A stretch of 64,000 bases of DNA from Candidatus Latescibacterota bacterium (GTDB lineage: Bacteria; Krumholzibacteriota; Krumholzibacteriia; JACNKJ01): assembly GCA_020633725.1 (NCBI GenBank), contig JACKDC010000001.1, positions 310,001-374,000 of the forward strand, read 5' to 3'. Positions 27,925 through 36,538 of this stretch are shown in pieces. Position numbers and translations under genes: made by a program. Numbering within the stretch: position 1 is the stretch's first letter; the number at the start of each line of letters is the position of its first letter. The notes under the pieces were generated by a model, which saw only the letters and a list, made by a program, of their open reading frames with translations, was not told where the DNA came from and did not search any database.

Positions 27925-30900
27925 TTGCGCCTTTCACGTCTAGAGATGCTCGGCTTCAAGTCCTTCATGGGCAAGACCGTGCTCAACTTCGAGAGCGGGA
28001 TCACCGCCGTGCTCGGGCCGAACGGCTGCGGCAAGTCGAACATCGTGGACGCCATCCGCTGGGTGCTCGGCGAGCAGAGCGCCAAGCTCCTCCGCGGCGT
28101 CAAGATGGAGAACGTGATCTTCGACGGCACCAAGCGCCGCCCGCCCATGGGCTTCGCCGAGGTCACGCTCACCTTCACCGGGGCGAGCGAGCGCTTGCCG
28201 GTGGAGTGGGACGAGATCAGCATCAAGCGCCGCGTGACGCGCGCGGGGGGCAGCGAGTACTTCCTCAACAACCAGCCCTACCGCCTGCACGAGATCAAGG
28301 ATCTGCTGGCGGGCACGGGGCTCGGCAACCACGTCTACTCGATCATCGAGCTGGGCATGGTGAAGGACATCCTCTCGGAGGCCGGCGACAAGCGCCGCCT
28401 GCTCTTCGAGGAGGCCAGCGGCATCATGCGCTACAAGCTGCGGCGCAAGGAGAGCCTGGCCAAGCTCGGCGCCACCGAAGGCGACCTCACGCGACTGGAC
28501 GACATCCTCGACGAGCTGGGCAAGAGCGTCCGCTCGCTGAAGTATCAGGTGGGCCGCGCGCGCAGCTACCAGCGCCTGCAGGACGAGCTCAAGGCCGCCG
28601 AGCGGCAGCACGCGGCCGAGCAGCTGCACGCGCAGTGGCAGCGTCAGCGCGCGCTGCGCCGCGACCTGGAGAGCGCGGGCGACGCGGGGCGCGCGCAGGA
28701 GGGCAAGCTGGCGGCGCTGGAGGCGTCGCTGTCGGCCGCGCAGGCCGAGCTGCTGGCCCAGGAGGAGGAGTACAAGCGCCGCCGCGACGCGCTGGAGCTG
28801 GCCACCGACGCCTACCGCAAGCGCGAGGAGGAACTGGCCGTCCTCGACGAGCGCGTGCGCGCCGAGGAGCGTCAGGCCGCGCAGATGGAGCAGGAAGCGC
28901 GCATGGCCGCCGAGGCCATCACGCGGCTCGAAGCGGACCGCGAGACGCTGGAGACCGAGCGGACGGAGCTGGAGGCCATCGCCCAGCGCCTGGAGACGGA
29001 ACTCGCCGAGGCGGACGCGGCGCACGCCGCGCTGGACGCGCAGTTCGCCGAGCGCCGCAGCCTGCTCACGCGCGAGAAGCAGCTGCAGCTCGACTTCGCG
29101 CGCAGCCGGGCCGAGACCGGCGGCGAGGTGGAGCGCCTCCGCGAGCGCCTGGCGCACAGCGCGCGGCGCCGCGAGGAGCTGGCCGTCGAACGCGAAAGCC
29201 TCGAGTCCCAGCGCCAGACCCTCGCCGCCGAACTCGAAGGGCTTCGCGAGGCGGAGGCCGCCGCGGCCGCCGCGCTGCTGGCCCTGCAGAACCGCCGCGA
29301 CGAGACCCGCGAGCGCCGCGAGCGCGCCGAGGCCGGCCGCAGCGAAGTGGACGCCCTGCTGCGGAACCTGGAACTGGCGGGGGAGAAGGCGTCGGCGCGG
29401 CGCGAGTTGCTGGAGCGCCTGCGCGACGAGGGCGCCGGCTACCCCGAAGGCACCCGGCGCCTGCTCGAGCGCCACGGCGGCGACGGCGCCCTGCACGGCG
29501 CGCTGGCCGACCTGCTCGACGTCGACGACGCCGACCGCCTCGCCGTGGAGTGCGCGCTGGAGCGTCTGCTCGGCGCGCTGGTGGTGGATGAAGGCCGCGG
29601 CCTCGACTGGCTGCGTCACCTGCAGGGCGAGGAGGGCGGCCGCGCCCTGCTGCTCGAGCGCGCGGACGGCGCCGCCGGGGCCGAGGCGCCCGCGCCGGCC
29701 GGACTGCGCCCGCTGCTTGCGGCGGTGCGCTGCGACGACGCCCTGCGCCCCACGCTGGAGCGCCTGCTGGGCCGTCACTACCTCGCCGCGGACGCCGGCG
29801 CCGCGCGCGCCGCGCTGGCCGGCCCGGGCGGCGAGCACCTCACCGTGGTCACGCCCGACGGTTTCGTCTTCCAGCGGGGCCTGCTGAGCGGCGGAAGCAC
29901 GGGCGCCGCGGAGGGACGTCCCCTGGGGCGCGCCGCGGAAATCGCCAGCCTGGCCGAGGAGTTGGAGGCGCTGGAGCCGCAGCGGCGTCGTCTCGAAACC
30001 GCGCGCGACGAACACGCGTCCGCGCTGAGCGAGGCCCGCGCGGCGCTGGACGCCCTCGAACTCGAGCTGGGCGCGGCCCGCGCGCGCGTGGCCGAACGCG
30101 AGACCGAGCGCGCGCGCGTGGAGACGCGGCTGGCCCGCGCGGAGGAGGAGGCGCAGACCGTCGCCGACGAGGACGCCCTGCAGAGCCGCCAGGCCGAGGC
30201 CTTCCGCAGCGCGCTGAACGAGGCGGAGACGACCTTCGCCCGCCTCGCCGACGACGCGCCCAGCGAGGAGATCGATCTGCCCGCGCTGGAGCTGGAGGTG
30301 GGTGCCCTGGAACGCGAACGCGACGCGGCCCGCGCGCGCCTCGACGAGAAGCGGCTCGAGCGGACTGCCGTGCGTGGCCGTCGCGAGAATCTGCGGCTCC
30401 GCGAGGAGAATCTCGAGCGCTCGCTGGCCGGACAGTTCTCGCGCCGCGAGACCGGCGAGGCCGGCGCCGCCGCGAGCCTCGAACAGGTGACGGCCCTGCG
30501 CACCCGCGGCGCCGAGCTGCGCGGCGGCCTGGGCAGCGAGCGAGAGGGTCTCGAAGCGCGGCGCGCCGACGCCGAGGCGCTCATGGGCGGGATCACGTCG
30601 CTGCGCGAGCAGCAGGCCCAGCTGCAGGGCGAGGGGCGCAAGCTGCGCGAGGCCCAGCGCGAGAGCGAGCAGGCCGAGCACGCGCTGGAGCTCGAACTCA
30701 ACACGCTGCGCGTGAAGATGGAGGACCTGCAGTCGCGGGTGCTCGAGGAGCTGGGCGTCGAGCTGGACCCCGCCGTGGATCCCGCGGCGGCCGGCGGCGG
30801 CGAGGCCGGCGTCCCCCTGATCGACGGGCAGACGCTGGGGGAGGCCGTCGCGGAGCTCAAGGACAAGCTCGCCCGCCTCGGCGTGGTGAACCTGCTGGCC

Positions 30901-31527
30901 CTCGAGGAGTACGAGGAGAAGAACGAGCGCTACGAGTTCCTGCTCGCGCAGAAGGACGACCTGGTCAAGGCGCGCGAGCAGCTGCTCGAGACCATCCGCA
31001 CGATCAACACGGAGGCCAAGCAGCGCTTCACCGAGAGCTTCAAGGTGATCCGCGAGAACTTCATCGAGATCTTCCTCACGCTCTTCGACGGCGGCGAGGC
31101 GGACCTCAGCTTCACGGTGGATCCGGACGATCCGCTCGAGGCGGACATCGTGGTGACGGCCAAGCCCAAGGAGAAGAACATCAGCTCCGTGCAGCTGCTC
31201 TCCAGCGGCGAGAAAACCCTGACCGCGCTGTCGCTGCTCTTCGCCGTCTACCTGAGCCAGCCGAGTCCGTTCTGCGTCTTCGACGAGGTCGACGCGCCGC
31301 TGGACGACGCGAACATCGCGCGCTTCACGAAGCTCGTGGGCGAGTTCTCGAGCCGCACGCAGTTCGTGGTCATCACCCACAACAAGCGCACGATGGAGGT
31401 GGCCGGCCACCTCTACGGCGTGACGATGGAGGAGAGCGGCGTCTCGAAGCTCGTGAGCGTGGCCTTCGAGGACGTCCCCGACGAACCGGAGGGTGGCCTC
31501 GGGGCCCAGGCCGCCGTGGCGTCGTGA
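27925..31527 (+). CDS. smc: Chromosome segregation ATPase SMC
   Basis: Condensin subunit that organises and separates chromosomes with ScpA and ScpB. The 1200-residue layout is complete: Walker A GPNGCGKSN (31-39), first coiled coil (~170-500), hinge (~505-650, including GVTP-like VVTPDGFVFQRGLLSGG), second coiled coil, and the C-terminal head with the signature LLSSGEKTLTALSLLF (~1090) and Walker B FCVFDEVDAPLDDAN. The start is TTG at 27925 with GAGGAGA upstream; the N-terminus RLSRLEMLGFKSF is canonical from this point. The stop overlaps ftsY (GTGA). ScpA and ScpB are not nearby. Confidence 0.97.
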   Translation: MRLSRLEMLGFKSFMGKTVLNFESGITAVLGPNGCGKSNIVDAIRWVLGEQSAKLLRGVKMENVIFDGTKRRPPMGFAEVTLTFTGASERLPVEWDEISIKRRVTRAGGSEYFLNNQPYRLHEIKDLLAGTGLGNHVYSIIELGMVKDILSEAGDKRRLLFEEASGIMRYKLRRKESLAKLGATEGDLTRLDDILDELGKSVRSLKYQVGRARSYQRLQDELKAAERQHAAEQLHAQWQRQRALRRDLESAGDAGRAQEGKLAALEASLSAAQAELLAQEEEYKRRRDALELATDAYRKREEELAVLDERVRAEERQAAQMEQEARMAAEAITRLEADRETLETERTELEAIAQRLETELAEADAAHAALDAQFAERRSLLTREKQLQLDFARSRAETGGEVERLRERLAHSARRREELAVERESLESQRQTLAAELEGLREAEAAAAAALLALQNRRDETRERRERAEAGRSEVDALLRNLELAGEKASARRELLERLRDEGAGYPEGTRRLLERHGGDGALHGALADLLDVDDADRLAVECALERLLGALVVDEGRGLDWLRHLQGEEGGRALLLERADGAAGAEAPAPAGLRPLLAAVRCDDALRPTLERLLGRHYLAADAGAARAALAGPGGEHLTVVTPDGFVFQRGLLSGGSTGAAEGRPLGRAAEIASLAEELEALEPQRRRLETARDEHASALSEARAALDALELELGAARARVAERETERARVETRLARAEEEAQTVADEDALQSRQAEAFRSALNEAETTFARLADDAPSEEIDLPALELEVGALERERDAARARLDEKRLERTAVRGRRENLRLREENLERSLAGQFSRRETGEAGAAASLEQVTALRTRGAELRGGLGSEREGLEARRADAEALMGGITSLREQQAQLQGEGRKLREAQRESEQAEHALELELNTLRVKMEDLQSRVLEELGVELDPAVDPAAAGGGEAGVPLIDGQTLGEAVAELKDKLARLGVVNLLALEEYEEKNERYEFLLAQKDDLVKAREQLLETIRTINTEAKQRFTESFKVIRENFIEIFLTLFDGGEADLSFTVDPDDPLEADIVVTAKPKEKNISSVQLLSSGEKTLTALSLLFAVYLSQPSPFCVFDEVDAPLDDANIARFTKLVGEFSSRTQFVVITHNKRTMEVAGHLYGVTMEESGVSKLVSVAFEDVPDEPEGGLGAQAAVAS

Positions 31528-32471
31528 ATCCCTTCGCCCGGCTGAAGGCCGGGCTGGGCAAGACCCGCAAGCAGCTCGTGGAGCGCGTCGGCGAGCTGTT
31601 CAGCGGCCGCGAGACGCTGAGCCCGGAAGTTTTCGAGCGGCTCGAGGAGCTGCTGATCGAGGCGGACCTGGGCGCCGAGCTCGCGCTGGACGTCACCGAG
31701 CGCACGGAGAAGCGGCTGCGCGCCGCCCGCGCCAGCGGCGACGACCTCGATGCCGTGATCGACGTCCTCCGCGACAGTCTCGCCGAAGAGCTGGGCGCCG
31801 CCGGCGCCCCGAACTCCGCGACGGATGACGACGGCGCGCTGGCGCTGGCCGGCAAGCCCCACGTCGTGCTGCTGGTGGGCGTGAACGGCGTGGGCAAGAC
31901 CACGACCGCCGCCAAGCTCGCCTGGCAGCATCAGCAGCGCGGGCGCCGCGTGCTCCTCGCCGCGGGCGACACCTTCCGCGCCGCCGCCGGCGACCAGCTC
32001 GCCATCTGGGCCGAGCGCCTGGGCTGCGAGCTGGTCCGGCACGCCGACGGCGCCGATCCCGCGGCCGTGGTGCACGACGCCCTCGCCGCGGCCAAGGCGC
32101 GCGGCGTGGACGTGGTCATCGCCGACACCGCCGGCCGCCTGCACAACAAGTCGCACCTCATGGCCGAGCTGGCGAAGATCCACCGCGTCACCGCACGCGA
32201 GGTGGACGGCGCGCCCCACGAGGTGCTGCTGGTCATCGACGCCAACACGGGGCAGAACGCCATCCAGCAGTCCCGCGTCTTCAAGGAGGCCACCGAGGTG
32301 ACCGGCATCGTGCTCGCCAAGCTCGACGGCACCGCGCGCGGCGGCGTGATCTTCGCCATCGGCCGCGAGCTGGGCCTGCCCGTGCGCTGGGTGGGCCTGG
32401 GCGAGGGGCTCGAGGATCTCACGCCCTTCGATCCCGACGCCTTCACCCGCGCGCTGCTCGCGAGGGACTGA
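31524..32471 (+). CDS. ftsY: Signal recognition particle receptor FtsY
   Basis: SRP-type GTPase that docks ribosomes translating membrane proteins to the translocon. The 315-residue protein has the N domain helices (~1-90), the G1 motif GVNGVGKTTTAAKLA (~118-132), DTFRAAAGDQLAIWAE, DTAGRLHNKSHLM and AKLDGTARGG. It lacks the long acidic A domain of E. coli FtsY, as many bacteria do. The GTG start overlaps the smc stop by four bases; the smc-ftsY order is common. Confidence 0.97.
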   Translation: MNPFARLKAGLGKTRKQLVERVGELFSGRETLSPEVFERLEELLIEADLGAELALDVTERTEKRLRAARASGDDLDAVIDVLRDSLAEELGAAGAPNSATDDDGALALAGKPHVVLLVGVNGVGKTTTAAKLAWQHQQRGRRVLLAAGDTFRAAAGDQLAIWAERLGCELVRHADGADPAAVVHDALAAAKARGVDVVIADTAGRLHNKSHLMAELAKIHRVTAREVDGAPHEVLLVIDANTGQNAIQQSRVFKEATEVTGIVLAKLDGTARGGVIFAIGRELGLPVRWVGLGEGLEDLTPFDPDAFTRALLARD

Positions 32472-32472
32472 G

Positions 32473-34191
32473 ATGGACGCGCGGGCGCGGGCCTGGCGCG
32501 AGGCGCTCTTCGCCCTGCTGCTCGTGGCGCTGACGCTCGGGCTCTACTGGGGCGCGCTCCGCGTCTTCTTCAGCACCGACGACCTCCTCTTCCTCCTGCG
32601 CGCCAAGGGCGTGGAACCCTGGGCGATGGGCACGCGGCGCCTGCTGTCGGTGCGCGTCTTCTTCAGCGTCTGCTGGGCGCTCTTCGGCGAGCGGGCCGCG
32701 CTCTATCACGTGCTCATCCTGCTGCTGCACGCGCTGAACGCGTGGCTGCTGGGGCGCGTGGCCGGGCGACTGGGGCTGAGCGATCGCGGCGCGGCGCTCG
32801 CGGCGCTGCTCTTTCTCGTCTCGCCGGTGGCCTTCACGAGCCTGCACTGGATCAGCGGCGTGCAGGACGTGATGATGGCCACCTTCGCGCTGGCGGCGCT
32901 CTGGGCCTGGCTGCGCCGGGGGGCGGCGCGCGCGTGGAGCGAGTCGCTGGCGCTGGTCTTCTACCTGGCGGCGATCCTGAGCAAGGAGGCGGCCTTCCTG
33001 CTTCCGGTGGCCGCCGTGCTGTTGCCGGGCGAGTCGCGGGCGCGCCGCCTGCGCGCGATGCTCGCCTTCGCGCCGGGCCTCGTACTGCTCTACACCGGCG
33101 GCGCCTTCGTCGGCAAGCCCGAGAATAACCCCTACGCCACCGCCTACGGGCTCAACGTGATCTGGAATGCGTTCACCTACAGCGCCTGGCTCGTCCGCTG
33201 CTGGACGCCCTTCCCGGACATCACCCCGGTGTTCCAGCCGGCCCTCTGGCGATGGGGACTCGCGCTCCCTCTACTCCTGGCCTTCCTCGCCTGGTATCGC
33301 TGGCGGGAGTGGGCGCCCTGGATCGGGCGCGCCAGCCTGATGGCCCTGCTGCTCCTGGCGCCCGTGCTGCCGCTGGTGCGTCACAGCTACCTCTACTACC
33401 TCTACCTGCCGCTGGCGCCGCTCTGGCTGCTGGCCGCGGCGGGGCTGGAGCGTCTGCCCGCGCGATTCGCGCTGGCGAGCTTCGCCGTGCCGCTCGCGCT
33501 GCTGGGGCTGACGGCCTGGCGCATGGACGCGCGCGCGGCGCTGCTCCTCGAAGGCAAGCTGCAGGCCGATCCGATGCTGCGCTACGGCAAGATCGTCGAG
33601 GACGCGGTCCGCTCCCTCCGCGCGGCCGAGAAGGCGCCTGCGGGGGACGTGCTGGTGGTGGCGGCCGTGCCGGGCGAGGCTGTGGATCTCGCGGTGGGGC
33701 TCGAGGAGGGACCCAACACGCGGCGCATGCTCTTCTTCCCCGTGGACAAGGCCTTCTACGGCGGCAGGGTGCTGCCCGTCTTCTTCCCCAAGCTGCGCAG
33801 CTGGCGCGTGGTGGAGGCCCTGCCCGGCGCGGCGAGCCCGGACACCAGCTGGGTCAACAGCGAGATCTACGCGCTGACGGGGACCAGCGACTTCCTCTAC
33901 CTGGGCCGAGGCGAACTCGGCCGCCGCCGCTTCACGCAGCTCCTCTTCCAGTGGAACTACTTCCCCCGGGCGATTCGCGAGGTGGAGGTGATGCTGACGC
34001 GGCACCCGCAGGATCCCGATCTGCTCTACGACCGCGGCGTGCTGGCGCTGGCGACGGGCGACGGCGCCACCGCCGCCGCAGTGGGCCAGCGCCTGCGCGA
34101 GCTGGTGGAGGCGGAGACCACGCCGGGCGACGCCGCGGCCGCGCTCAGGGACTACGAGGCCGCCCTGCGCGCGGGCGGCCAGCAGCGCTAG
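32473..34191 (+). CDS. Polytopic GT-C-like membrane protein, uncharacterised
   Basis: The 572-residue product has about ten membrane helices over residues ~10-350, then a soluble C-terminal region ending in one or two TPR-like helices (AIREVEVMLTRHPQDPDLLYDRG). An acidic pair follows the first helix (FFSTDDLLFLLRAKG), as expected for the catalytic loop of GT-C glycosyltransferases. FTSLHWISGVQDVMMATF and SYLYYLYLPLAPLWLL are like O-mannosyltransferase-type proteins of several phyla. A lipid-linked-sugar transferase is the most likely role, but no substrate can be named. It starts one base after the ftsY stop and converges, with a 4-base overlap, on the minus-strand gene. Confidence 0.7.
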   Translation: MDARARAWREALFALLLVALTLGLYWGALRVFFSTDDLLFLLRAKGVEPWAMGTRRLLSVRVFFSVCWALFGERAALYHVLILLLHALNAWLLGRVAGRLGLSDRGAALAALLFLVSPVAFTSLHWISGVQDVMMATFALAALWAWLRRGAARAWSESLALVFYLAAILSKEAAFLLPVAAVLLPGESRARRLRAMLAFAPGLVLLYTGGAFVGKPENNPYATAYGLNVIWNAFTYSAWLVRCWTPFPDITPVFQPALWRWGLALPLLLAFLAWYRWREWAPWIGRASLMALLLLAPVLPLVRHSYLYYLYLPLAPLWLLAAAGLERLPARFALASFAVPLALLGLTAWRMDARAALLLEGKLQADPMLRYGKIVEDAVRSLRAAEKAPAGDVLVVAAVPGEAVDLAVGLEEGPNTRRMLFFPVDKAFYGGRVLPVFFPKLRSWRVVEALPGAASPDTSWVNSEIYALTGTSDFLYLGRGELGRRRFTQLLFQWNYFPRAIREVEVMLTRHPQDPDLLYDRGVLALATGDGATAAAVGQRLRELVEAETTPGDAAAALRDYEAALRAGGQQR

Positions 34192-35321
34192 CGGCGCAGG
34201 GCCGTGCGGGCGTCGATCTTGCGGGCGATGCGGTACTCGTCGAGCGGATCGCTATCGGGCACGGGCTTCACGTCGAGCGCCTCCACGCCCTCGGGCCGCC
34301 AGTAGTCCACGCGCAGACGCTCGTCGTCCCGTCCCTTGCCGTAGCGCGCCACGATCGCCGCCATCCGCTCGCGCAGCGCGCGATCGGGCGGCGCCGCGCC
34401 CGGGTGGACGTGGACGTAGGCCAGCGGCCCGGACACGTCCGGCGCCTCGACGAAGGGCCCCTCGGGGAAGAAGGTGCGCAGGAAGTTGTTCTCGGGCTCG
34501 TCGCGACCGATCACCATCTTGAGGCCCGGCGTCAGCCGGAAGTGGCGTCCGACCTTGAGCAGGAGGACGTCCCGCGGCGTCGGGCGCTGGTCCGCGGGCA
34601 GGTGCCTGAGCAGGTCGACGAAACGCGAGGCGTAGACCTCGTCGGTGAGGTAGCAGCAGCCGCCGGCGGGGGCGGGCGTGTCCGTCAGTCCGGCCGCGTC
34701 CGCCAGCCGCATCTGCGGCTTGCGCGTGCGTCCCTGCAGGCGCAGCAGGCGCTCGCGGTCCACCCAGCCGTGCCGCTCCGGCAGCGTGGGCGCCAGGAGC
34801 CGCGCGGAGAGCGGCCGCAGCAGCAGGCCCTCCAGGCCGCTCTCGCGCTCGATGAGCTGCATGGCCCGCAGGTGCTGGCTCATGGGCCGCTGGCCCAGCA
34901 CCTCGCCGGTGAAGACGAAGTCGGCGCCCTCCTCGTCCATGATCGCGCGCGCGGCGCGCAGCATGTAGCCCCGGCAGTCGATGCAGGGGTTCATGTTCGC
35001 GCCGTAGCCGTGGCGTGGCTTGAGGATGACGTCCATGTAGTCGCTGGACACGTCGACGATGCGCACGGGGATCTCGAGATCGGCGCCGGCGCGCAGCGCC
35101 TCGTTGCGCAGGCGTTTCTCGTCCTGCGTCTTGCCCATGGCGCCCATCGCGCGATGGTGATCGCTGCGGCAGAACCCGGTGGAGAAGTTCACGCCCAGCA
35201 CCTCGACGCCCTGTTCGGCGATCACGTGAGCGGCGAGGGTGCTGTCGAGGCCGCCCGAGATGAGGCCGATGGCCTTGACCGGACGGCCGTCCTCCTTGAG
35301 GCGGCGGGGGATCGGTGGCAT
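34188..35321 (-). CDS. PP-loop RNA thiolase with NFACT-R-like C-terminal domain
   Basis: ATP-pyrophosphatase of 377 residues, related to ThiI and MnmA, which activate uridine in RNA for sulfur insertion. The PP-loop is SGGLDST (22-28). Cysteine pairs NPCIDCR (C113, C116) and GGCCYL (C222, C223) could carry sulfur or bind an Fe-S cluster. From ~250 the segment VGRHFRLTPGLKMVIGRDEP, then ENNFLRTFF, looks like the RNA-binding NFACT-R/DUF814 domain. The start is the ATG at 35321, which shares one base with the upstream tusA stop. The frame extends to 35411, but that part overlaps tusA. The specific target nucleotide is unknown. Confidence 0.8.
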   Translation of the reverse strand: MPPIPRRLKEDGRPVKAIGLISGGLDSTLAAHVIAEQGVEVLGVNFSTGFCRSDHHRAMGAMGKTQDEKRLRNEALRAGADLEIPVRIVDVSSDYMDVILKPRHGYGANMNPCIDCRGYMLRAARAIMDEEGADFVFTGEVLGQRPMSQHLRAMQLIERESGLEGLLLRPLSARLLAPTLPERHGWVDRERLLRLQGRTRKPQMRLADAAGLTDTPAPAGGCCYLTDEVYASRFVDLLRHLPADQRPTPRDVLLLKVGRHFRLTPGLKMVIGRDEPENNFLRTFFPEGPFVEAPDVSGPLAYVHVHPGAAPPDRALRERMAAIVARYGKGRDDERLRVDYWRPEGVEALDVKPVPDSDPLDEYRIARKIDARTALRR

Positions 35322-35572
35322 CAGGCGCGCTCTCCCGTCTTCATGATGAGCACCCGGATCAGCCGGCCCTCCTCGCGGACCTCCAGCAGGCGCTGGCGGT
35401 GGGCGCGGCACCAGGCGGGCAGGTCCAGCTTGACGCCCACGTCATCGGCGAGCACCTCGAGCACCTCGCCGGCGCCGAGCTGGCGCATGGCGGCGTCGGT
35501 GTCGATGACGGGGCGCGGACAGTAGGTGCCGCGGGTGTCCAGCTGCCGCGTGGGCGCGGGGGTCTCGCTCAT
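35321..35572 (-). CDS. TusA/SirA-family sulfur carrier protein
   Basis: The 83-residue product begins LDTRGTYCPRPVIDTDAAMR and has the CPxP motif whose cysteine (C18) carries persulfide sulfur in TusA. Coupled to the PP-loop thiolase by a one-base overlap, it is the likely sulfur donor for that enzyme. A related subgroup (YedF) is linked to selenium metabolism, and selA lies 9 kb away, but the direct neighbour argues for sulfur relay. Immediately upstream lie two 9-base direct repeats. Confidence 0.88.
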   Translation of the reverse strand: MSETPAPTRQLDTRGTYCPRPVIDTDAAMRQLGAGEVLEVLADDVGVKLDLPAWCRAHRQRLLEVREEGRLIRVLIMKTGERA

Positions 35573-35587
35573 GGGGCTGCTCCCGGA

Positions 35588-35607
35588 GTGAAGGTGGCGT
35601 GAAGGTG
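35588..35607. repeat. Two 9-bp direct repeats upstream of tusA
   Basis: GTGAAGGTG occurs at 35588-35596 and again at 35599-35607, 11 bases apart, roughly one helical turn, in the tusA leader. Just further upstream is a small palindrome, TTCTC/GAGAA (35628-35640), next to a weak -10-like TAAACT on the minus strand. The rest of the 147-base gap holds nothing I recognise. Confidence 0.5.
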
Positions 35608-35719
35608 TCGCGGAAGTAGTTTAACACTTCTCGCCGAGAATGCACGCGAGCCGCCGCGGCGCGCGCCGCGCAATCGGAGCACGGGGTCCGAAGGCCCGCA
35701 CTCAGGGCGGGCGCGACCC

Positions 35720-36412
35720 CTAGCGTGAAGCTGTTGGACTGAGCAGTCGCGGCTCTGAGGGCTGCCTTACGCCTTCCCCCGACTGATCGAAGACAACGGC
35801 TCGGCCGTGCAGCCGCAACCCCAGGTACTCCGCGGCCGTTCTGCTCGAGCTGTGACCTTCCGCCACCGTGACGGTGATGCCCACCACCGCGCGAGCGCCG
35901 TAGGCGGCAGCATCGTTGCGCATTCTCAGGATGCCCTCCCGCACGACGTCCATCAACCTCTCGTCCAGGTCGGCCCACTGCACTCCAGCCACGGCACTGG
36001 GAGCCTCGTAGACCTTCCAGTTCGGCGCATAGGCCAGCATGTGATCGAATCGTCCCAGCACGAAGGGCCGTCCAAGGTCCTCCTCCAGGGAGACTGGCGA
36101 GTCGGGCACGAGCTGCCCGATCAGGTCGGGGTGAATGTAGCGGTAGGGGACTTCGTCTTGCATGAGGATCGGGTAGACGGACACGCTCTCGGGAATCTCG
36201 AGATCGATGCGCCGTTCGAGGTCGGCCACGGTCGCAAGCACGAGCCGCACCTCTTCGGGCGCGACGGCGGGCAGCCGCGTCGTGTAGGCATAGAAGTCGA
36301 GGTCGGTCTTCTGCTTGTCGCTCACGGCGACACCGATTTCGACTCGCCGCTGCGTGCACCCCGCGAACACGCTGACAGCGGCAATGATAAGGAGTCCCCA
36401 CACCTTTGGCAT
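35720..36412 (-). CDS. Lipoprotein with YbjQ-like C-terminal domain
   Basis: Predicted lipoprotein of 230 residues. The signal peptide MPKVWGLLIIAAVSVFAGC gives C19 as the lipidated residue. The C-terminal ~80 residues (MDVVREGILRMRNDAAAYGARAVV as two blocks, VREGILRMRNDAAAYGA and RAVVGITVTV, then LHGRAVVF) resemble the YbjQ/UPF0145 fold, which forms pentamers and is called heavy-metal binding in databases. The middle part is not recognised. The start at 36412 is set by the signal peptide and a G-rich ribosome site; upstream codons are ignored. The gene is visibly less GC-rich than its neighbours, which may mean recent acquisition. Confidence 0.7.
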   Translation of the reverse strand: MPKVWGLLIIAAVSVFAGCTQRRVEIGVAVSDKQKTDLDFYAYTTRLPAVAPEEVRLVLATVADLERRIDLEIPESVSVYPILMQDEVPYRYIHPDLIGQLVPDSPVSLEEDLGRPFVLGRFDHMLAYAPNWKVYEAPSAVAGVQWADLDERLMDVVREGILRMRNDAAAYGARAVVGITVTVAEGHSSSRTAAEYLGLRLHGRAVVFDQSGEGVRQPSEPRLLSPTASR

Positions 36413-36462
36413 GCCACACCCCCCTGAAGGCAAACGCAGACCATTCGGATTCGACCTGCGCC

Positions 36463-36493
36463 ATAATGCCCCGAGATGGGGGGGGGAGGTCAA
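36463..36493 (-). promoter_or_regulatory. Possible promoter for the YbjQ-like lipoprotein gene
   Basis: On the minus strand TTGACC (36493-36488) and CATTAT (36468-36463) are separated by 19 bases including a run of nine C. Spacing is longer than ideal, so this is a weak call. The rest of the 126-base gap has no gene. Confidence 0.35.
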
Positions 36494-36520
36494 GCTGGCA
36501 GCGAGGGGGAAGCTTTGGCA

Positions 36521-36538
36521 CCCGCCCCCGGGGGCGGG
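36521..36538. terminator. GC-rich 18-bp palindrome after the ABC permease gene
   Basis: CCCGCCCCCGGGGGCGGG at 36521-36538 is a perfect palindrome directly after the permease stop on the minus strand. It has almost no loop and no T-run follows, so it may only slow or attenuate transcription. Listed as a possible transcript end. Confidence 0.3.

Noticed and set aside
27940..31410. 1156-codon open frame on the strand opposite smc
   Set aside because: GC-rich codon use removes stops from the antisense frame. It has no recognisable domain or ribosome site, and smc on the plus strand is certain.
35321..35411. Longer start for the PP-loop thiolase at 35411
   Set aside because: The extra 30 codons overlap tusA and are Pro/Gly-rich without family similarity; the ATG at 35321 coupled to the tusA stop is better.
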